DNA of 64,000 nt from Pseudomonas sp. Irchel s3f7. GTDB taxonomy: Bacteria; Pseudomonadota; Gammaproteobacteria; Pseudomonadales; Pseudomonadaceae. Position numbers and translations under genes: made by a program. Of this stretch, positions 43,625 to 52,870 are shown in pieces. The stretch is taken from positions 180,638 to 244,637 of the forward strand of contig NZ_FYDO01000004.1 in the NCBI RefSeq assembly GCF_900187615.1, read 5' to 3'. The notes below the pieces were generated by a model. It worked only from the letters and a program-made list of their open reading frames with translations. It was not told where the DNA came from and did no database searches. How positions within the stretch are numbered: position 1 is the first letter of the stretch; each line of letters begins with the position of its first letter.

Positions 43625-43837
43625 GGTCACCTCCTTCTCGACAGTGATATCAGGTGGACTTGCTTACCTTACACCCACCGTTCTCCAAAATACCGACCAG
43701 ACGTCGCCGCATAAATTCCTCATTTAAATTGCACTGCGAGCGGTAAATTCAGCTCAAACTGCTTCGACAACAGCGCATAGGGGCTCGGCCCTGATGTTGC
43801 AATTTTGTGCCTGCTCGATGACATGTCGGGGTAACCC

Positions 43838-44200
43838 ATGAAAATTCGCGCAACGGTCATTTGTGAGCAGGACCGGCACGTGCTTCTGGTGCGCAAGGCG
43901 GGAAGTCGCTGGACGTTGCCGGGCGGCAAGGTCGAATGGGGGGAAACCGTGGCCGGCGCTGCCGTCCGCGAACTGGAGGAAGAAACCGGGTTGCACGTTG
44001 ATGAGCTGGTTTACCTGATGGAATTCGAATCAGGCAGCACGCGACACCACGTCTATGAGGTGTCGGTGCTGAACCTGCATCAGGCCCGGCCGCAAAACGA
44101 GATCATCGATTGCCTCTGGCATCCGCTGGAAACGGTTCACAACCTGAACATCAGCGACGCAACGCAGAGCATCGTCAGAGCGTTTCTGCGTCGCCTGTAG
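43838..44200 (+). CDS. Nudix hydrolase
   Basis: 120 residues with a complete Nudix box at about residues 29-51 ([24 protein letters not shown], matching G-x5-E-x7-REUxEExGU). Such small Nudix proteins hydrolyse nucleoside diphosphate derivatives such as oxidised nucleotides, sugar nucleotides or ADP-ribose. The substrate cannot be told here. It is convergent with benD, its stop being only 12 bases from the benD stop. No strong Shine-Dalgarno is seen. Confidence 0.88.
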   Translation: MKIRATVICEQDRHVLLVRKAGSRWTLPGGKVEWGETVAGAAVRELEEETGLHVDELVYLMEFESGSTRHHVYEVSVLNLHQARPQNEIIDCLWHPLETVHNLNISDATQSIVRAFLRRL

Positions 44201-44212
44201 CCCCAGCGAACG

Positions 44213-44986
44213 TTAACCCAGGTCGCCACCGCCCACGGGCATGACCATGCCTGTGATGTAAGACGCCTCGTCGCTGGCCAGAAACAGAATGGCGCCAACC
44301 TGCTCATCCAGCGTGCCGTAGCGCTTCATCAAACTGCTGTCCAGGGTTTGATCGACGATTTGCTGATACCAGACCTTCTCCTGCTCACTCTGCTCGGCGT
44401 CGTTGCGGGGAATACGCCGCGGTGGCGCTTCGGTGCCACCGGGCGCCGTGGCGTTGACTCGCACACCGCGGCCGGCGGTTTCGAACGCCAGACAGGCAGT
44501 CAGCGCATTCACCCCGCCCTTCGCCGCACCGTACGGCACGCGGTTGACGCTGCGCGTGGCAATGGACGAAACGTTGACGATCGCGCCACTGCCCTGCTCC
44601 AGCATGACCGGCAGCGCGGCGTGGCAGCACCACAACGTCGGAAACAACGAACGACGGACCTCAGCCTCGATCTGCGACGCTTCGTAGTGCTCGAACGGCT
44701 TGGCCCAGATCGTACCGCCGACGTTATTGACCAGCACATCGAGGCGCCCGAAATGCTTGACGGCGGCTTGCATCACGCGGCTGCATTCTTCGTATTGCTC
44801 GAGGTCGGCGGTCAGGGCCAGGACCTGAGTGGTCGGTGCCAGCTGTTGTTGCACTTCGAACACCAGGTCTGAACGATCCACCAGGATCAGCTTCGCCCCT
44901 TCGGCGGCCATACGCTCGGCCACCCGGCGCCCGATGCCTTGGGCTGCGCCGGTGATCAGCGCGACTTTTTCGTGGAATCTGTTCAT
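44213..44986 (-). CDS. benD: Benzoate diol (1,2-dihydroxycyclohexadiene carboxylate) dehydrogenase BenD
   Basis: 257 residues of the short-chain dehydrogenase family, with NAD-binding TGAAQGIG near residue 12, the NNVGG motif, catalytic Ser in VSSIATRS and YGAAKGG (Tyr/Lys). It oxidises and decarboxylates the benzoate cis-diol to catechol with NAD. It is the last gene of benABCD. The ATG at 44986 follows TTGAGGTG. A longer frame starts inside benC and lacks resemblance. Confidence 0.92.
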   Translation of the reverse strand: MNRFHEKVALITGAAQGIGRRVAERMAAEGAKLILVDRSDLVFEVQQQLAPTTQVLALTADLEQYEECSRVMQAAVKHFGRLDVLVNNVGGTIWAKPFEHYEASQIEAEVRRSLFPTLWCCHAALPVMLEQGSGAIVNVSSIATRSVNRVPYGAAKGGVNALTACLAFETAGRGVRVNATAPGGTEAPPRRIPRNDAEQSEQEKVWYQQIVDQTLDSSLMKRYGTLDEQVGAILFLASDEASYITGMVMPVGGGDLG

Positions 44987-45047
44987 GAACACCTCAAGAT
45001 CTGAATGACGACACCGGACCCCGTAGGAGCGTCGCAGCAGAGAAAAC

Positions 45048-46061
45048 TCACGCCGCGCTGGCGGCGAATTTCTCAAAGTAGAAGTTCGCAGGCTTGATGC
45101 CTTGCTCGCGGATGAACTGGCTGACCGCCTCGACCATCGGCGGCGGGCCGCACAGGTAGACGTCGACGTCGCCATCGTTCAGATGCTTTGGCTCGATGTG
45201 CTGGGTCACGTAGCCCTTGAGCGGGTGCTGGCTGTCCGGGCTGGCGACGCAAGCGCTGAAGCTGAAATTCGGGATGCGCGCAGCGAAGCCTTCCAGGCGA
45301 TCGAGTTCCACCAGGTCGAAATCATGGGTCACGCCGTAGATCAGATGCAGCGGATGATCGCTGCCCTGCTCGGCGATTTTCTCCAGCATGGCAGTGAACG
45401 GCGCCAACCCGGTGCCACCGGCCAGCAACAACAGCGGACGGCGAATGTCGCGCAGATAAAAACTGCCCAAAGGACCGGCCAGGCTGATGTTGTCGCCCGC
45501 CTTGGCCATGCCGGTGAGGAAACTGCTCATCAAACCGCCCGGCACGTTGCGAATCAGAAAACTGACCTCGCCGTCGCGCTGCAACGAGCTGAACGAATAG
45601 GCGCGGGTCTGCTCGCTGCCGGGAATCTCCAGGTTCACATATTGCCCCGGCAGAAACGCCAGTTTGCTCAGGGCTTCGCCCTTGATCGACAGCGCGATGG
45701 TGCTGTCGGACAACTGGCGCACCGCGCTGATGGTCGCGTCGTAGCTGGCCTGGCGGGTACGGCAGACCTCGGAGGATGTCGGTACGCGCACCACGCAATC
45801 GCTCTGGGCGCGCATCTGGCAGGTCAGGACAAAACCCTGAGCGGCCTCTTCAGGGCTGAGGGCGTCTTCGATGTATTCCTCACCCAGATCGTAGCGACCG
45901 GCTTCGGCAAAACACTTGCAGGTGCCGCAGGCGCCGTCGCGGCAATCCAGCGGAATATTGATGCCCTGGCGGTACGCGGCGTCGGCCACGGTTTCGCCGA
46001 CATTGGCGTCGATGAACCGAGTGACGCCGTCTTCGAAATTGAACGCAATGGAATGGGTCAT
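45048..46061 (-). CDS. benC: Benzoate 1,2-dioxygenase reductase BenC
   Basis: 337 residues. A plant-type [2Fe-2S] ferredoxin domain (DCRDGACGTCKCF near residue 36-48, with a further Cys near 80) is followed by an FAD/NADH oxidoreductase unit (AYSFSSLQRDGEVSF and GGTGLAPFTAMLE, then YLCGPPPMVEAV). It passes electrons from NADH to BenAB. The ATG at 46061 is ten bases from the benB stop, and a nine-codon longer frame has no family support. The operon position agrees. Confidence 0.95.
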   Translation of the reverse strand: MTHSIAFNFEDGVTRFIDANVGETVADAAYRQGINIPLDCRDGACGTCKCFAEAGRYDLGEEYIEDALSPEEAAQGFVLTCQMRAQSDCVVRVPTSSEVCRTRQASYDATISAVRQLSDSTIALSIKGEALSKLAFLPGQYVNLEIPGSEQTRAYSFSSLQRDGEVSFLIRNVPGGLMSSFLTGMAKAGDNISLAGPLGSFYLRDIRRPLLLLAGGTGLAPFTAMLEKIAEQGSDHPLHLIYGVTHDFDLVELDRLEGFAARIPNFSFSACVASPDSQHPLKGYVTQHIEPKHLNDGDVDVYLCGPPPMVEAVSQFIREQGIKPANFYFEKFAASAA

Positions 46062-46071
46062 GACGGCAGTC

Positions 46072-46560
46072 TCACAAGTGGTAAACATCGATGACCTGGC
46101 GAACGTAGTCGTTCTTCAGGATCACTTTCTTGGCCTTGATCAGCGGATTCTCACCGCGCACGTCGAGGGTGTAGAAACTGCTGCCGAAATAGCTGTCGAC
46201 GGTCTTGTAGCGAAAACTCAGGGTGTGCCAGTTGAAGCGCACCTTGCACAGTCCGTCGGCCTGTTCGAGCAGCTCGATGTTGCTGATGTTGTGGGACGTG
46301 CGGGTGTCCGGCACGCTGGCGCTGGAGCGCTCGGTCTTGATACGGAAGATGCGATCTTCCAGGCCTGTGCGGTTGCCGTACCAGATCAGCGAGATCTCCC
46401 GCTGCGGGTCTTCGGTCAACTCGTCGTTGTCGTCCCAGGACGGCATCCAGTACGTCGCGTCGGGGGCGTACATTTCCAGCCATTCGTCCCATTGACGGTC
46501 GTCGAGGTAGCGCGCTTCGCGGTAGAGGAAATCGCGTACTGCTTCATAGGAAATGCTCAT
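46072..46560 (-). CDS. benB: Benzoate 1,2-dioxygenase beta subunit BenB
   Basis: 162 residues of the ring-hydroxylating dioxygenase beta family (NTF2-like cone), with [21 protein letters not shown] N-terminus and [23 protein letters not shown], and a C-terminal [19 protein letters not shown]. It forms the alpha3beta3 oxygenase with BenA. Its ATG overlaps the benA stop by four bases (ATGA). The small-subunit length matches the family. Confidence 0.95.
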   Translation of the reverse strand: MSISYEAVRDFLYREARYLDDRQWDEWLEMYAPDATYWMPSWDDNDELTEDPQREISLIWYGNRTGLEDRIFRIKTERSSASVPDTRTSHNISNIELLEQADGLCKVRFNWHTLSFRYKTVDSYFGSSFYTLDVRGENPLIKAKKVILKNDYVRQVIDVYHL

Positions 46561-47921
46561 TGCACGTCCTCCACGGCAATCAGCTTCGACTGCTCGGCCG
46601 CCAGGGCCTTGAGCATGGTTTGCTGCCAGTATTTGTGTTGCAGCACGAACAGGCCTTCGTCTTCGGTGCGCACGCCGCTGAGCAGCGGATGCAGGTCGAT
46701 TTCCTTGGCTGCATCGTCGGCACCTTCAATCCAGTGTTCGGCGCCACGGGACATGTCGTTCCAAGTGGTGACGCTGCCCTGATAGCTGGTCTGGCAGGAG
46801 CGGAACTCCTCCAGATCGTCCGGCGTCGCCATGCCGCTGACGTTGAAGAAATCCTCGTACTGACGAATCCGGCTCGAACGGGCGTGGTCGCTTTCGCCTT
46901 TGGGGGCGATGCAATAAATGGTGATTTCCGTGCGGTTGACCGAGATCGGCCGGGCGATGCGGATCTGCGAGCTGAACTGATCCATCAGGTACACGTTCGG
47001 GTACAGGCACAGGTTGCGCGAGTTCTCGATCATCCAGTCGGCGCGGGCCTTGCCGAAGTCTTGCGCCAGCTCATCGCGGCGCTCGTACAGCGGACGGTCC
47101 TCGGGGTTGGACCAACGGGTCCAGAGCAGCATGTGGCCCTTGTCGAAGGAATAGAAACCACCGCCCTGCTTGGCCCACGAACCGGCGCTCATGGTCGGGT
47201 TGGTGTCACCCGCTTCACGCTGTTTGCGCTGGTTCTGGGTGGCCGCGTAGTTCCAGTGCACGGAGCTGACGTGGTAGCCGTCGGCGCCGTTTTCGGCGGT
47301 GAGTTTCCAGTTGCCTTCGTAGATATAGCTGGAAGAACCGCGCAGCACTTCCAGGCCATCGGCGGACTGGTCGACGATCATGTCGATGATCTTCGCCGAC
47401 TCGCCCAGGTGCTCGACCAGTGGCACTACATCGGCTTTCAGGCTGCCGAACAGGAAGCCGCGATAGGACTCGAAACGCGCCACCTTGGTCAGGTCGTGGG
47501 AGCCTTCGCAGTTGAAGCTAGACGGGTAACCGGCATTGGCCGGGTCTTTGACTTTGAGCAGCTTGCCGGAGTTGTTGAAGGTCCAGCCGTGGAACGGGCA
47601 GGTGTAGGAGCTCTTGTTGCCGGACTTGTGCCGGCACAGGGTCGCACCGCGATGGCTGCAGGCGTTGATGAAGGCGTTGAGCACACCGTCCTTGTTGCGC
47701 GCGATGAAGATCGACTGGCGCCCCATGGTGGTGGTGTAGAAATCGTTGATGTTGGGGATCTGGCTTTCGTGGGCCAGATACAGCCAGTTGCCCTCGAAGA
47801 TGTGTTCCATCTCCAGATCGAACAACCGGGGGTCGGTGAACATCTCGCGTTTACAGCGATAGAGACCCTGCTCGGGATCGTCTTCAAGCAGGGAATGCAC
47901 ATATTCGGGTCGCAGGGTCAT
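46557..47921 (-). CDS. benA: Benzoate 1,2-dioxygenase alpha subunit BenA
   Basis: 454 residues. The Rieske [2Fe-2S] motif C-x-H-x17-C-x2-H is visible at about residue 90-112 (CSHRGATLC... and CPFHGW), and the mononuclear iron site includes His residues in [15 protein letters not shown]. BenA is the catalytic subunit that adds O2 to benzoate to give the cis-diol. The start at 47921 follows GGAGG. A five-codon longer frame would overlap that site. It is the first gene of benABCD. Two BenR-type boxes lie about 65-100 bases upstream. Confidence 0.96.
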   Translation of the reverse strand: MTLRPEYVHSLLEDDPEQGLYRCKREMFTDPRLFDLEMEHIFEGNWLYLAHESQIPNINDFYTTTMGRQSIFIARNKDGVLNAFINACSHRGATLCRHKSGNKSSYTCPFHGWTFNNSGKLLKVKDPANAGYPSSFNCEGSHDLTKVARFESYRGFLFGSLKADVVPLVEHLGESAKIIDMIVDQSADGLEVLRGSSSYIYEGNWKLTAENGADGYHVSSVHWNYAATQNQRKQREAGDTNPTMSAGSWAKQGGGFYSFDKGHMLLWTRWSNPEDRPLYERRDELAQDFGKARADWMIENSRNLCLYPNVYLMDQFSSQIRIARPISVNRTEITIYCIAPKGESDHARSSRIRQYEDFFNVSGMATPDDLEEFRSCQTSYQGSVTTWNDMSRGAEHWIEGADDAAKEIDLHPLLSGVRTEDEGLFVLQHKYWQQTMLKALAAEQSKLIAVEDVQ

Positions 47922-47958
47922 GGCCGCCGCCTCCATTGTTATTGTTCAGGCAGGGGTC

Positions 47959-48021
47959 ATGCTAGGGCGGGGCGATGAGGCGGACTATCCGCGGGGTGCA
48001 GACCTTTATCCGTTTTGTGCA
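47959..48021 (-). promoter_or_regulatory. Pben promoter with two BenR/XylS-type boxes
   Basis: On the minus strand, TGCACAAAACGGATA (48021-48007) and TGCACCCCGCGGATA (48000-47986) both match the XylS box TGCA-N6-GGNTA. They are direct repeats spaced 21 bases apart, as at the TOL Pm promoter. The inner box abuts a -35 position, and TAGCAT (47964-47959) lies 18 bases further as a -10. This is the expected site for BenR activation of benABCD. Confidence 0.8.
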
Positions 48022-48042
48022 GGGCTTGGGATGGACACCGAT

Positions 48043-48137
48043 CCTTGTAGGGGCTGGCTTGCCAGCGATGGCTGCGTGTCAGACACATCAGTATCGACAG
48101 TCAAGCCGCTATCGCTGGCAAGCCAGCTCCTACAAGG
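48043..48137. repeat. REP palindrome pair
   Basis: CCTTGTAGGGGCTGGCTTGC opens and GCAAGCCAGCTCCTACAAGG closes an inverted pair of REP units between benR and the ben promoter. It probably separates the benR transcript from benA. Confidence 0.85.
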
Positions 48138-48149
48138 GATCGGGTTGAT

Positions 48150-49109
48150 TCAGTGGCGGCGTTTGAGGGTATCGGACGGCAATTCGCCGAACTGTTTGCG
48201 GTAGCTGTCGGAGAACCGGCCCAAGTGCAGGAAGCCGTAATCCATCGCCACTTCGGTGACGTTACGCACGTTACAGGTCGGGTCGCTCAGGCAGGCGTTG
48301 ATGCGCTCAAGGCGCTTCTGACGCAGGTAGTTTTTCGGCGTAAGGCCGGCATTGCGTTCGAACAACCCATACAGCGAGCGCAGGCTCATGTGCGCCTGAC
48401 GCGCCAGTGCTTCGCTGTCGATGTCCTGCTTGAGGTTATTGGCGATGTAATCGGCAATCGCATCGAACGTGGCTGTCTGCGAGCCGAGTTCGAGGCGACA
48501 GACATTGGTTTTCATCAGGCTGAGCATCTTGCTGACGATGATCTGCGTGTAGTGCTCCTGCACCTTGGGGATTTGCTCGCTGGACTCGGCTTCCTGGCAA
48601 ATCATCGCCAGCAGGTTGACGAAGCCTTCCAGCTCATCGAGTTGATAACGGTTCTCGAGGAACCGTACGCCCTGCCCCGGATAGCGCCAGCGCTGCTCAT
48701 CGCAGACTGACTCGAACAAACGGGTGGGGACTTTGAGGATGAATTTTTCGCAATCGTCAGAGTACGTCAGGTCCACCGGATCGTCGGGGTTGATCAGCAA
48801 CAACTCACCGGGGGCGAAATAATGTTCCTGGCCGTGGCCACGCCACAGGCAATTGCCGCGCAGTAGCACTTGCAGGTGATAGATGTTTTCCAGTGCGCCC
48901 GAGGTTACCCGCACGCTGGCGCCGTAGCTGATGCGGCACAGGTCGAGACTGGCGAACTTGCGATGATCGAGGCTGGCCAGCGGGCTGCCGGCACGGGGCA
49001 TGAGAATGCAGTGGTTACCGACGTGCTGATTGACGTAGCCCGACACCGCATACGGGTCGGCATGGTCGAATACTCTGCTGCGCTGACTCAACAGTTGAGC
49101 TTGCATCAT
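48150..49109 (-). CDS. benR: AraC/XylS-family activator of the ben operon BenR
   Basis: 319 residues, the usual BenR/XylS length. The N-terminal benzoate-sensing part is followed by two helix-turn-helix motifs at about 225-315 (DIDSEALARQAHMSLRSLYGLFERNAGLTPKNYLRQKRLERINACLSD and VAMDYGFLHLGRFSDSYRKQFGELPS). BenR binds benzoate and activates benABCD. It is upstream of benA on the same strand. Start 49109 or 49106 cannot be separated, since both follow GAGAG. The BenR boxes upstream of benA support the function. Confidence 0.93.
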   Translation of the reverse strand: MMQAQLLSQRSRVFDHADPYAVSGYVNQHVGNHCILMPRAGSPLASLDHRKFASLDLCRISYGASVRVTSGALENIYHLQVLLRGNCLWRGHGQEHYFAPGELLLINPDDPVDLTYSDDCEKFILKVPTRLFESVCDEQRWRYPGQGVRFLENRYQLDELEGFVNLLAMICQEAESSEQIPKVQEHYTQIIVSKMLSLMKTNVCRLELGSQTATFDAIADYIANNLKQDIDSEALARQAHMSLRSLYGLFERNAGLTPKNYLRQKRLERINACLSDPTCNVRNVTEVAMDYGFLHLGRFSDSYRKQFGELPSDTLKRRH

Positions 49110-49162
49110 CGGGTCACTCTCATTGTTGTTATAGGTTGCGTCGGGCCATTCTAGGACCAAAC

Positions 49163-49268
49163 CCCTGTAGGAGCGAGCGTGCTCGCGATGGACTTGAGAA
49201 CGCCGCGTTTAGCCTGTAAACACGCGTTATCGTTAGCGACCATCGCGAGCACGCTCGCTCCTACAGGG
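49163..49268. repeat. REP palindrome pair
   Basis: CCTGTAGGAGCGAGCGTGCTCGCGATGG opens and the reverse complement ending CTCGCTCCTACAGG closes the element, with 20-base or longer perfect outer arms. It lies between catA and benR and could end transcription of the cat operon. Confidence 0.87.
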
Positions 49269-49275
49269 TTGTGTT

Positions 49276-50205
49276 TCAGTCTTCCAAGGCGCGTACCCGT
49301 TCGTGGCGCTGCTGCTCTTCAGGTTGTGCAGTCGACTGCAGGGTGAAATCGAATTCGATTTCGGCAAAACGACCGCTCACACCATGGGCCGCTGCACGCT
49401 GTTGATCGTCGCTGAAGGTGATCTTCGCGATCAGCTCGTCACGGGTGGCGTAAGCGAAATCGTCATGCAGGTATTTTTCGCCATCCAGGTTGATCTGGGT
49501 GGTCAGGTGGCGATGATCCGGCGCAGAGATGAAGAAGTGCACGTGGGCCGGACGCTGGCCATGACGGCCCAGTTGATCCAGCAGTTGCTGGGTTGGACCG
49601 TCCGGTGGGCAGCCGTAGCCCGACGGCACGATGCTGCGGAAACGGTAGCGGCCTTCGGCGTCGGTAACGATACGGCGACGCAGGTTGAATTCCGATTGCG
49701 TGGTGTCGAAGTACGAGTAGGTACCGCCAGTGTTGGCGTGCCAAACGTCTACCACGGCACCCGCCAGAGGTTCGCCAGCGGTGTTGAACACGCGGCCTTG
49801 CATGAACAGGGTCACACCCGGATCGATGCCGTCATCCAGACGCGCCTCGCCTTCCGACAGCGGTGCACCCGCCACGTACAGCGGGCCTTCGATGGTACGC
49901 GGCGTGCCGCCGGATTTGCCGGCCTGCTCGTCTTCAGCGTCCATCAGCAGATCAAGGTAATGCTCCAGACCGAGGCCGGCCACTACCAGCCCGGCTTCCT
50001 GGCGTGCACCCAGCACGTTCAGGTAGTTGACTGCTTTCCAGAACTCTTCCGGGGTCACGGCCAGGTCTTCGATGATGTTCACCGAATCACGCAGGATGCG
50101 GTACACCAATGCCTTGGTCCGTGGATCACCGGCGTCGTTGAGCAGGCCGCTGGCCTCTTCGAGAAATTTCTGGACTTCGGCAGTGTGGGAAATCTTGACG
50201 TTCAT
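49276..50205 (-). CDS. catA: Catechol 1,2-dioxygenase CatA
   Basis: 309 residues of the intradiol dioxygenase family. The N-terminal helical linker domain (about 1-100) is followed by the catalytic domain with GPLYVAGAP, DVWHANTGGTYSYFD (Tyr ligand), YRFRSIVPSGYGCPPDGP (Tyr ligand) and RPAHVHFFISAP with the two His iron ligands. It opens catechol to cis,cis-muconate with O2. It is the last gene of catBCA. The 55-base gap to catC is small, so it is co-transcribed. Confidence 0.96.
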   Translation of the reverse strand: MNVKISHTAEVQKFLEEASGLLNDAGDPRTKALVYRILRDSVNIIEDLAVTPEEFWKAVNYLNVLGARQEAGLVVAGLGLEHYLDLLMDAEDEQAGKSGGTPRTIEGPLYVAGAPLSEGEARLDDGIDPGVTLFMQGRVFNTAGEPLAGAVVDVWHANTGGTYSYFDTTQSEFNLRRRIVTDAEGRYRFRSIVPSGYGCPPDGPTQQLLDQLGRHGQRPAHVHFFISAPDHRHLTTQINLDGEKYLHDDFAYATRDELIAKITFSDDQQRAAAHGVSGRFAEIEFDFTLQSTAQPEEQQRHERVRALED

Positions 50206-50260
50206 TTTGAAGGGTTCCTCATCTTGTAATTATTAGCGTAGCGCGCTGAACAGGCTGGGC

Positions 50261-50551
50261 TCAGCGGTCGTCGTCACGGATGGAAGAAGGATGCCGACAC
50301 ATCGCATCGATTTCGATGGCCATGTACGGGAACAGCGGCAATTGCATCAGCAGGTCATGCAGTTCCTGAACGCTGTCGACGTCGAACACGCTGTAGTTGG
50401 CGTAATGGCCGGCGATACGCCACAAGTGGCGCCACTTGCCCTGCTCCTGCAGGCGCTGGGCCAGGGCTTTCTCGTCAGCCTTGAGTTTGGCTGCCGTTTC
50501 CGGATTCATATCGACCGGCAGGTTCACGGTCATTTTTACGTGGAACAGCAT
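50261..50551 (-). CDS. catC: Muconolactone delta-isomerase CatC
   Basis: 96 residues, the exact family length, with the start MLFHVKMTVNLPVDMNPE after AGGAG and the family segments WRHLWRIAGHYANYSVFDVDSVQELHDLLMQLPLFPYM. It converts muconolactone to the beta-ketoadipate enol-lactone. The longer frame upstream is not supported. It lies ten bases after catB. Confidence 0.96.
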   Translation of the reverse strand: MLFHVKMTVNLPVDMNPETAAKLKADEKALAQRLQEQGKWRHLWRIAGHYANYSVFDVDSVQELHDLLMQLPLFPYMAIEIDAMCRHPSSIRDDDR

Positions 50552-50561
50552 AATGCTCTCC

Positions 50562-51710
50562 TCAGGCTTGATGAATGGCGGTGGATGTCTTGTCGCGGCG
50601 GAAGAACGCCAGGCGCTCTTCATCCAGGCTCAGGCCCAGACCCGGGGTGTTCGGCACATGCAGTTCAAAATCGCGGTACACCAGCGGTTCGCTGAGAACG
50701 TCTTCGGTCAGCAGCAACGGGCCGAACAGCTCGGTGTCCCACGCCAGTTTGTTCAGGGTGACAAAGGCATGGGCCGAGGCCATGGTGCCCAGGCCACCTT
50801 CAAGCATGGTGCCGCCGTACAGGGCGATACCCGCCGCTTCGGCGATCGAAGCGGTACGCAGCACGGCACGTGGGCCACCGTTCTTGGCGATTTTCAGGGC
50901 GAACACCGAGGCCGCGCCTTCGCGGGCCAGGTTGAACGCATCTTCCACGCATTCGATGGATTCGTCGGCCATGATCGGTGCCGGGCTCATGGCGTTCAGA
51001 CGGGCCATACCCGCGCGGTTGTTGCGCGAAATGGGTTGCTCGATCAGGTCGATGCCGTTGGTGCCAAGGATTCGGCAGGCCCGCAGCGCCACCGCTTCGT
51101 CCCACGCCTGATTGACGTCGACCCGCACGCTGGCACGGTCGCCCAAGGCTTTCTTGATCGCAATCACGTGGGCCAGGTCGCGGTTGACCTCGCCGGCACC
51201 GATCTTCAGTTTGAAGATGCGGTGGCGGCGCAGGTCGAGCATTTTTTCGGCTTCGGCGATGTCTTTTTCGGTATCGCCGCTGGCCAGGGTCCAGGCCACC
51301 GGCAGCGCGTCACGCACGCGGCCACCGAGCAATTCGCTGACCGGCAGGCCGAGGCGTTTGCCCAGCGCGTCGAGCAGCGCGGTTTCAATACCGGACTTGG
51401 CGAATGTGTTGCCGCGAATGCTGCGCTCCAGGCGCAACATGGCCGCGTTGACGTTGTTGCTGTCCTGGCCAATCAACAACGGTGCGAAGTGCGTGTCGAT
51501 GTTGGTCTTGATGCTGTCCGGGCTTTCGTTGCCGTAGGCCAGGCCACCGATGGTGGTGGATTCGCCGATGCCTTCGATGCCGTCGGCGCAACGCACGCGA
51601 ATGATCACCAGCGTCTGGTTCTGCATGGTATGCATCGCCAGCTTGTGCGGGCGGATGGTCGGCAGATCGACGATGATCGTCTCGATCGATTCAATGGCAG
51701 TTGCAAGCAT
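50562..51710 (-). CDS. catB: Muconate cycloisomerase CatB
   Basis: 382 residues of the enolase superfamily. The muconate-lactonizing subgroup is seen in the N-terminal TRPHKLAMHTM-type cap, the catalytic base KLKIGAG (Lys near 170), DVNQAWDE, EQPISRNN and ADESIECVEDA (metal ligands) and near the end GLGTMASAHAF. It turns cis,cis-muconate into muconolactone. The ATG at 51710 gives the family N-terminus MLATAIESIETIIVDLPTIRPH. A 42-codon longer frame runs through the promoter. It is the first gene of catBCA. Confidence 0.95.
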   Translation of the reverse strand: MLATAIESIETIIVDLPTIRPHKLAMHTMQNQTLVIIRVRCADGIEGIGESTTIGGLAYGNESPDSIKTNIDTHFAPLLIGQDSNNVNAAMLRLERSIRGNTFAKSGIETALLDALGKRLGLPVSELLGGRVRDALPVAWTLASGDTEKDIAEAEKMLDLRRHRIFKLKIGAGEVNRDLAHVIAIKKALGDRASVRVDVNQAWDEAVALRACRILGTNGIDLIEQPISRNNRAGMARLNAMSPAPIMADESIECVEDAFNLAREGAASVFALKIAKNGGPRAVLRTASIAEAAGIALYGGTMLEGGLGTMASAHAFVTLNKLAWDTELFGPLLLTEDVLSEPLVYRDFELHVPNTPGLGLSLDEERLAFFRRDKTSTAIHQA

Positions 51711-51772
51711 TTCGATACCCGTCAGGTTCTTGAAGTTCTGGAATCGATTCTCGTACGGCTTTTTTCCTGAAG

Positions 51773-51811
51773 CCAATATAGAATTGGTCTGACTTGATAC
51801 CTTAAAGGTAT
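51773..51811. promoter_or_regulatory. CatR operator/activation region between catB and catR
   Basis: A perfect 15-base palindrome ATACCTTAAAGGTAT (51797-51811) contains the LysR T-N11-A motif, and a second symmetrical segment CCAATATAGAATTGG lies at 51773-51787. The shared catB-catR region is 124 bases. This matches the expected CatR recognition site and adjoining activation site in the presence of muconate. Confidence 0.75.
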
Positions 51812-51834
51812 GCAAACGATTGACGGGAGGCTCC

Positions 51835-52722
51835 ATGGAACTGCGGCACCTGCGTTACTTCCAGGTATTGGCTCAAACCCTCAACTTCACGCGCGCCGCC
51901 GAGTTGCTGCACATCGCCCAGCCGCCCTTGAGCCGGCAGATCCAGCAACTGGAAGATGAATTGGGAGTGATCCTGCTGGAGCGCGGGCGACCGCTGAAGC
52001 TGACCGACGCCGGGCGGTTTTTCCATGAACACTCCACCGCCCTGCTCGAGCAACTGAACAAGGTCTGCGACAACACGCGCCGCATCGGGTTGGGTGAAAA
52101 GACCTGGCTGGGTATCGGTTTTGCGCCCTCGACGCTGTATGGCGTGTTACCGGAACTGATACGCCGCTTGCGCAGCGGTGAGCCGCTGGAACTGGAGCTG
52201 GGCCTGTCGGAAATGACCACATTGCAGCAAGTGCAGGCGCTCAAGGCCGGGCGGATCGACATCGGTTTCGGCCGTATCCGCATTGACGATCCCGCCATCA
52301 TCCAGACCGTGTTGACCGAAGACCGCCTGGTCGCCGCCCTGCCCGCCGGTCACCCGTTACTCGCCGGGCCCATCAGCCTGCGGGATCTGGCAAAGGAACC
52401 CTTTGTGCTGTACCCCGGCAATCCGCGACCGAGTTACGCCGACCATGTGATTGCCCTGTTCGAGTCCTACGGCGTGAGCATCCATGTGGCGCAATGGACC
52501 AACGAACTGCAAACGGCGATTGGTCTGGTGGGGGCAGGCATCGGGGTCACGCTGGTGCCCGCCTCGGTGCAATTGCTGCACCGCGACGACATCGGTTTTA
52601 CCCCGATAATGGAAGACAATGCGACTTCGCCGATCATTCTGAGTCGACGGGTGGGCGATGTGTCGCCGGGTTTGAATCATTGTTTGCGGATGATCGAGGA
52701 ACTGCTACCGCCCGCGACGTGA
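51835..52722 (+). CDS. catR: LysR-type activator of the cat genes CatR
   Basis: 295 residues. The N-terminal helix-turn-helix (MELRHLRYFQVLAQTLNFTRAAELLHIAQPPLSRQIQQLEDELGVILLERGR) is that of CatR/BenM. The binding domain follows from about residue 90. CatR senses cis,cis-muconate and activates catBCA. It is divergent from catB. The ATG at 51835 has CGGGAGG upstream. The frame extends five codons further but without support. Confidence 0.94.
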   Translation: MELRHLRYFQVLAQTLNFTRAAELLHIAQPPLSRQIQQLEDELGVILLERGRPLKLTDAGRFFHEHSTALLEQLNKVCDNTRRIGLGEKTWLGIGFAPSTLYGVLPELIRRLRSGEPLELELGLSEMTTLQQVQALKAGRIDIGFGRIRIDDPAIIQTVLTEDRLVAALPAGHPLLAGPISLRDLAKEPFVLYPGNPRPSYADHVIALFESYGVSIHVAQWTNELQTAIGLVGAGIGVTLVPASVQLLHRDDIGFTPIMEDNATSPIILSRRVGDVSPGLNHCLRMIEELLPPAT

Positions 52723-52736
52723 GGCAATGAATACCT

Positions 52737-52855
52737 GTGGCGAGGGGGCTTGCCCCCGTTCGACGGCGAAGCAGTCGCTATGCTGCCTACTCGGCATGCC
52801 TGAAAGAATGCCGGGGGCCGTTTCGCGCCCCAGCGGGGGCAAGCTCCCTCGCCAC
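52737..52855. repeat. REP palindrome pair ('GTGGCGAG' type)
   Basis: GTGGCGAGGGGGCTTGCCCC opens and GGGGGCAAGCTCCCTCGCCAC closes the element. A second inner pair is visible (CCGGGGGCC...). It lies between catR and the DUF1652 gene. Confidence 0.85.
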
Positions 52856-52870
52856 CGGTCGGTGTTTACA

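Noticed and set aside
46560..47978. Plus-strand open frame (472 aa) over benA
   Set aside because: It is the shadow of the Rieske dioxygenase. Composition and lack of domains exclude it.
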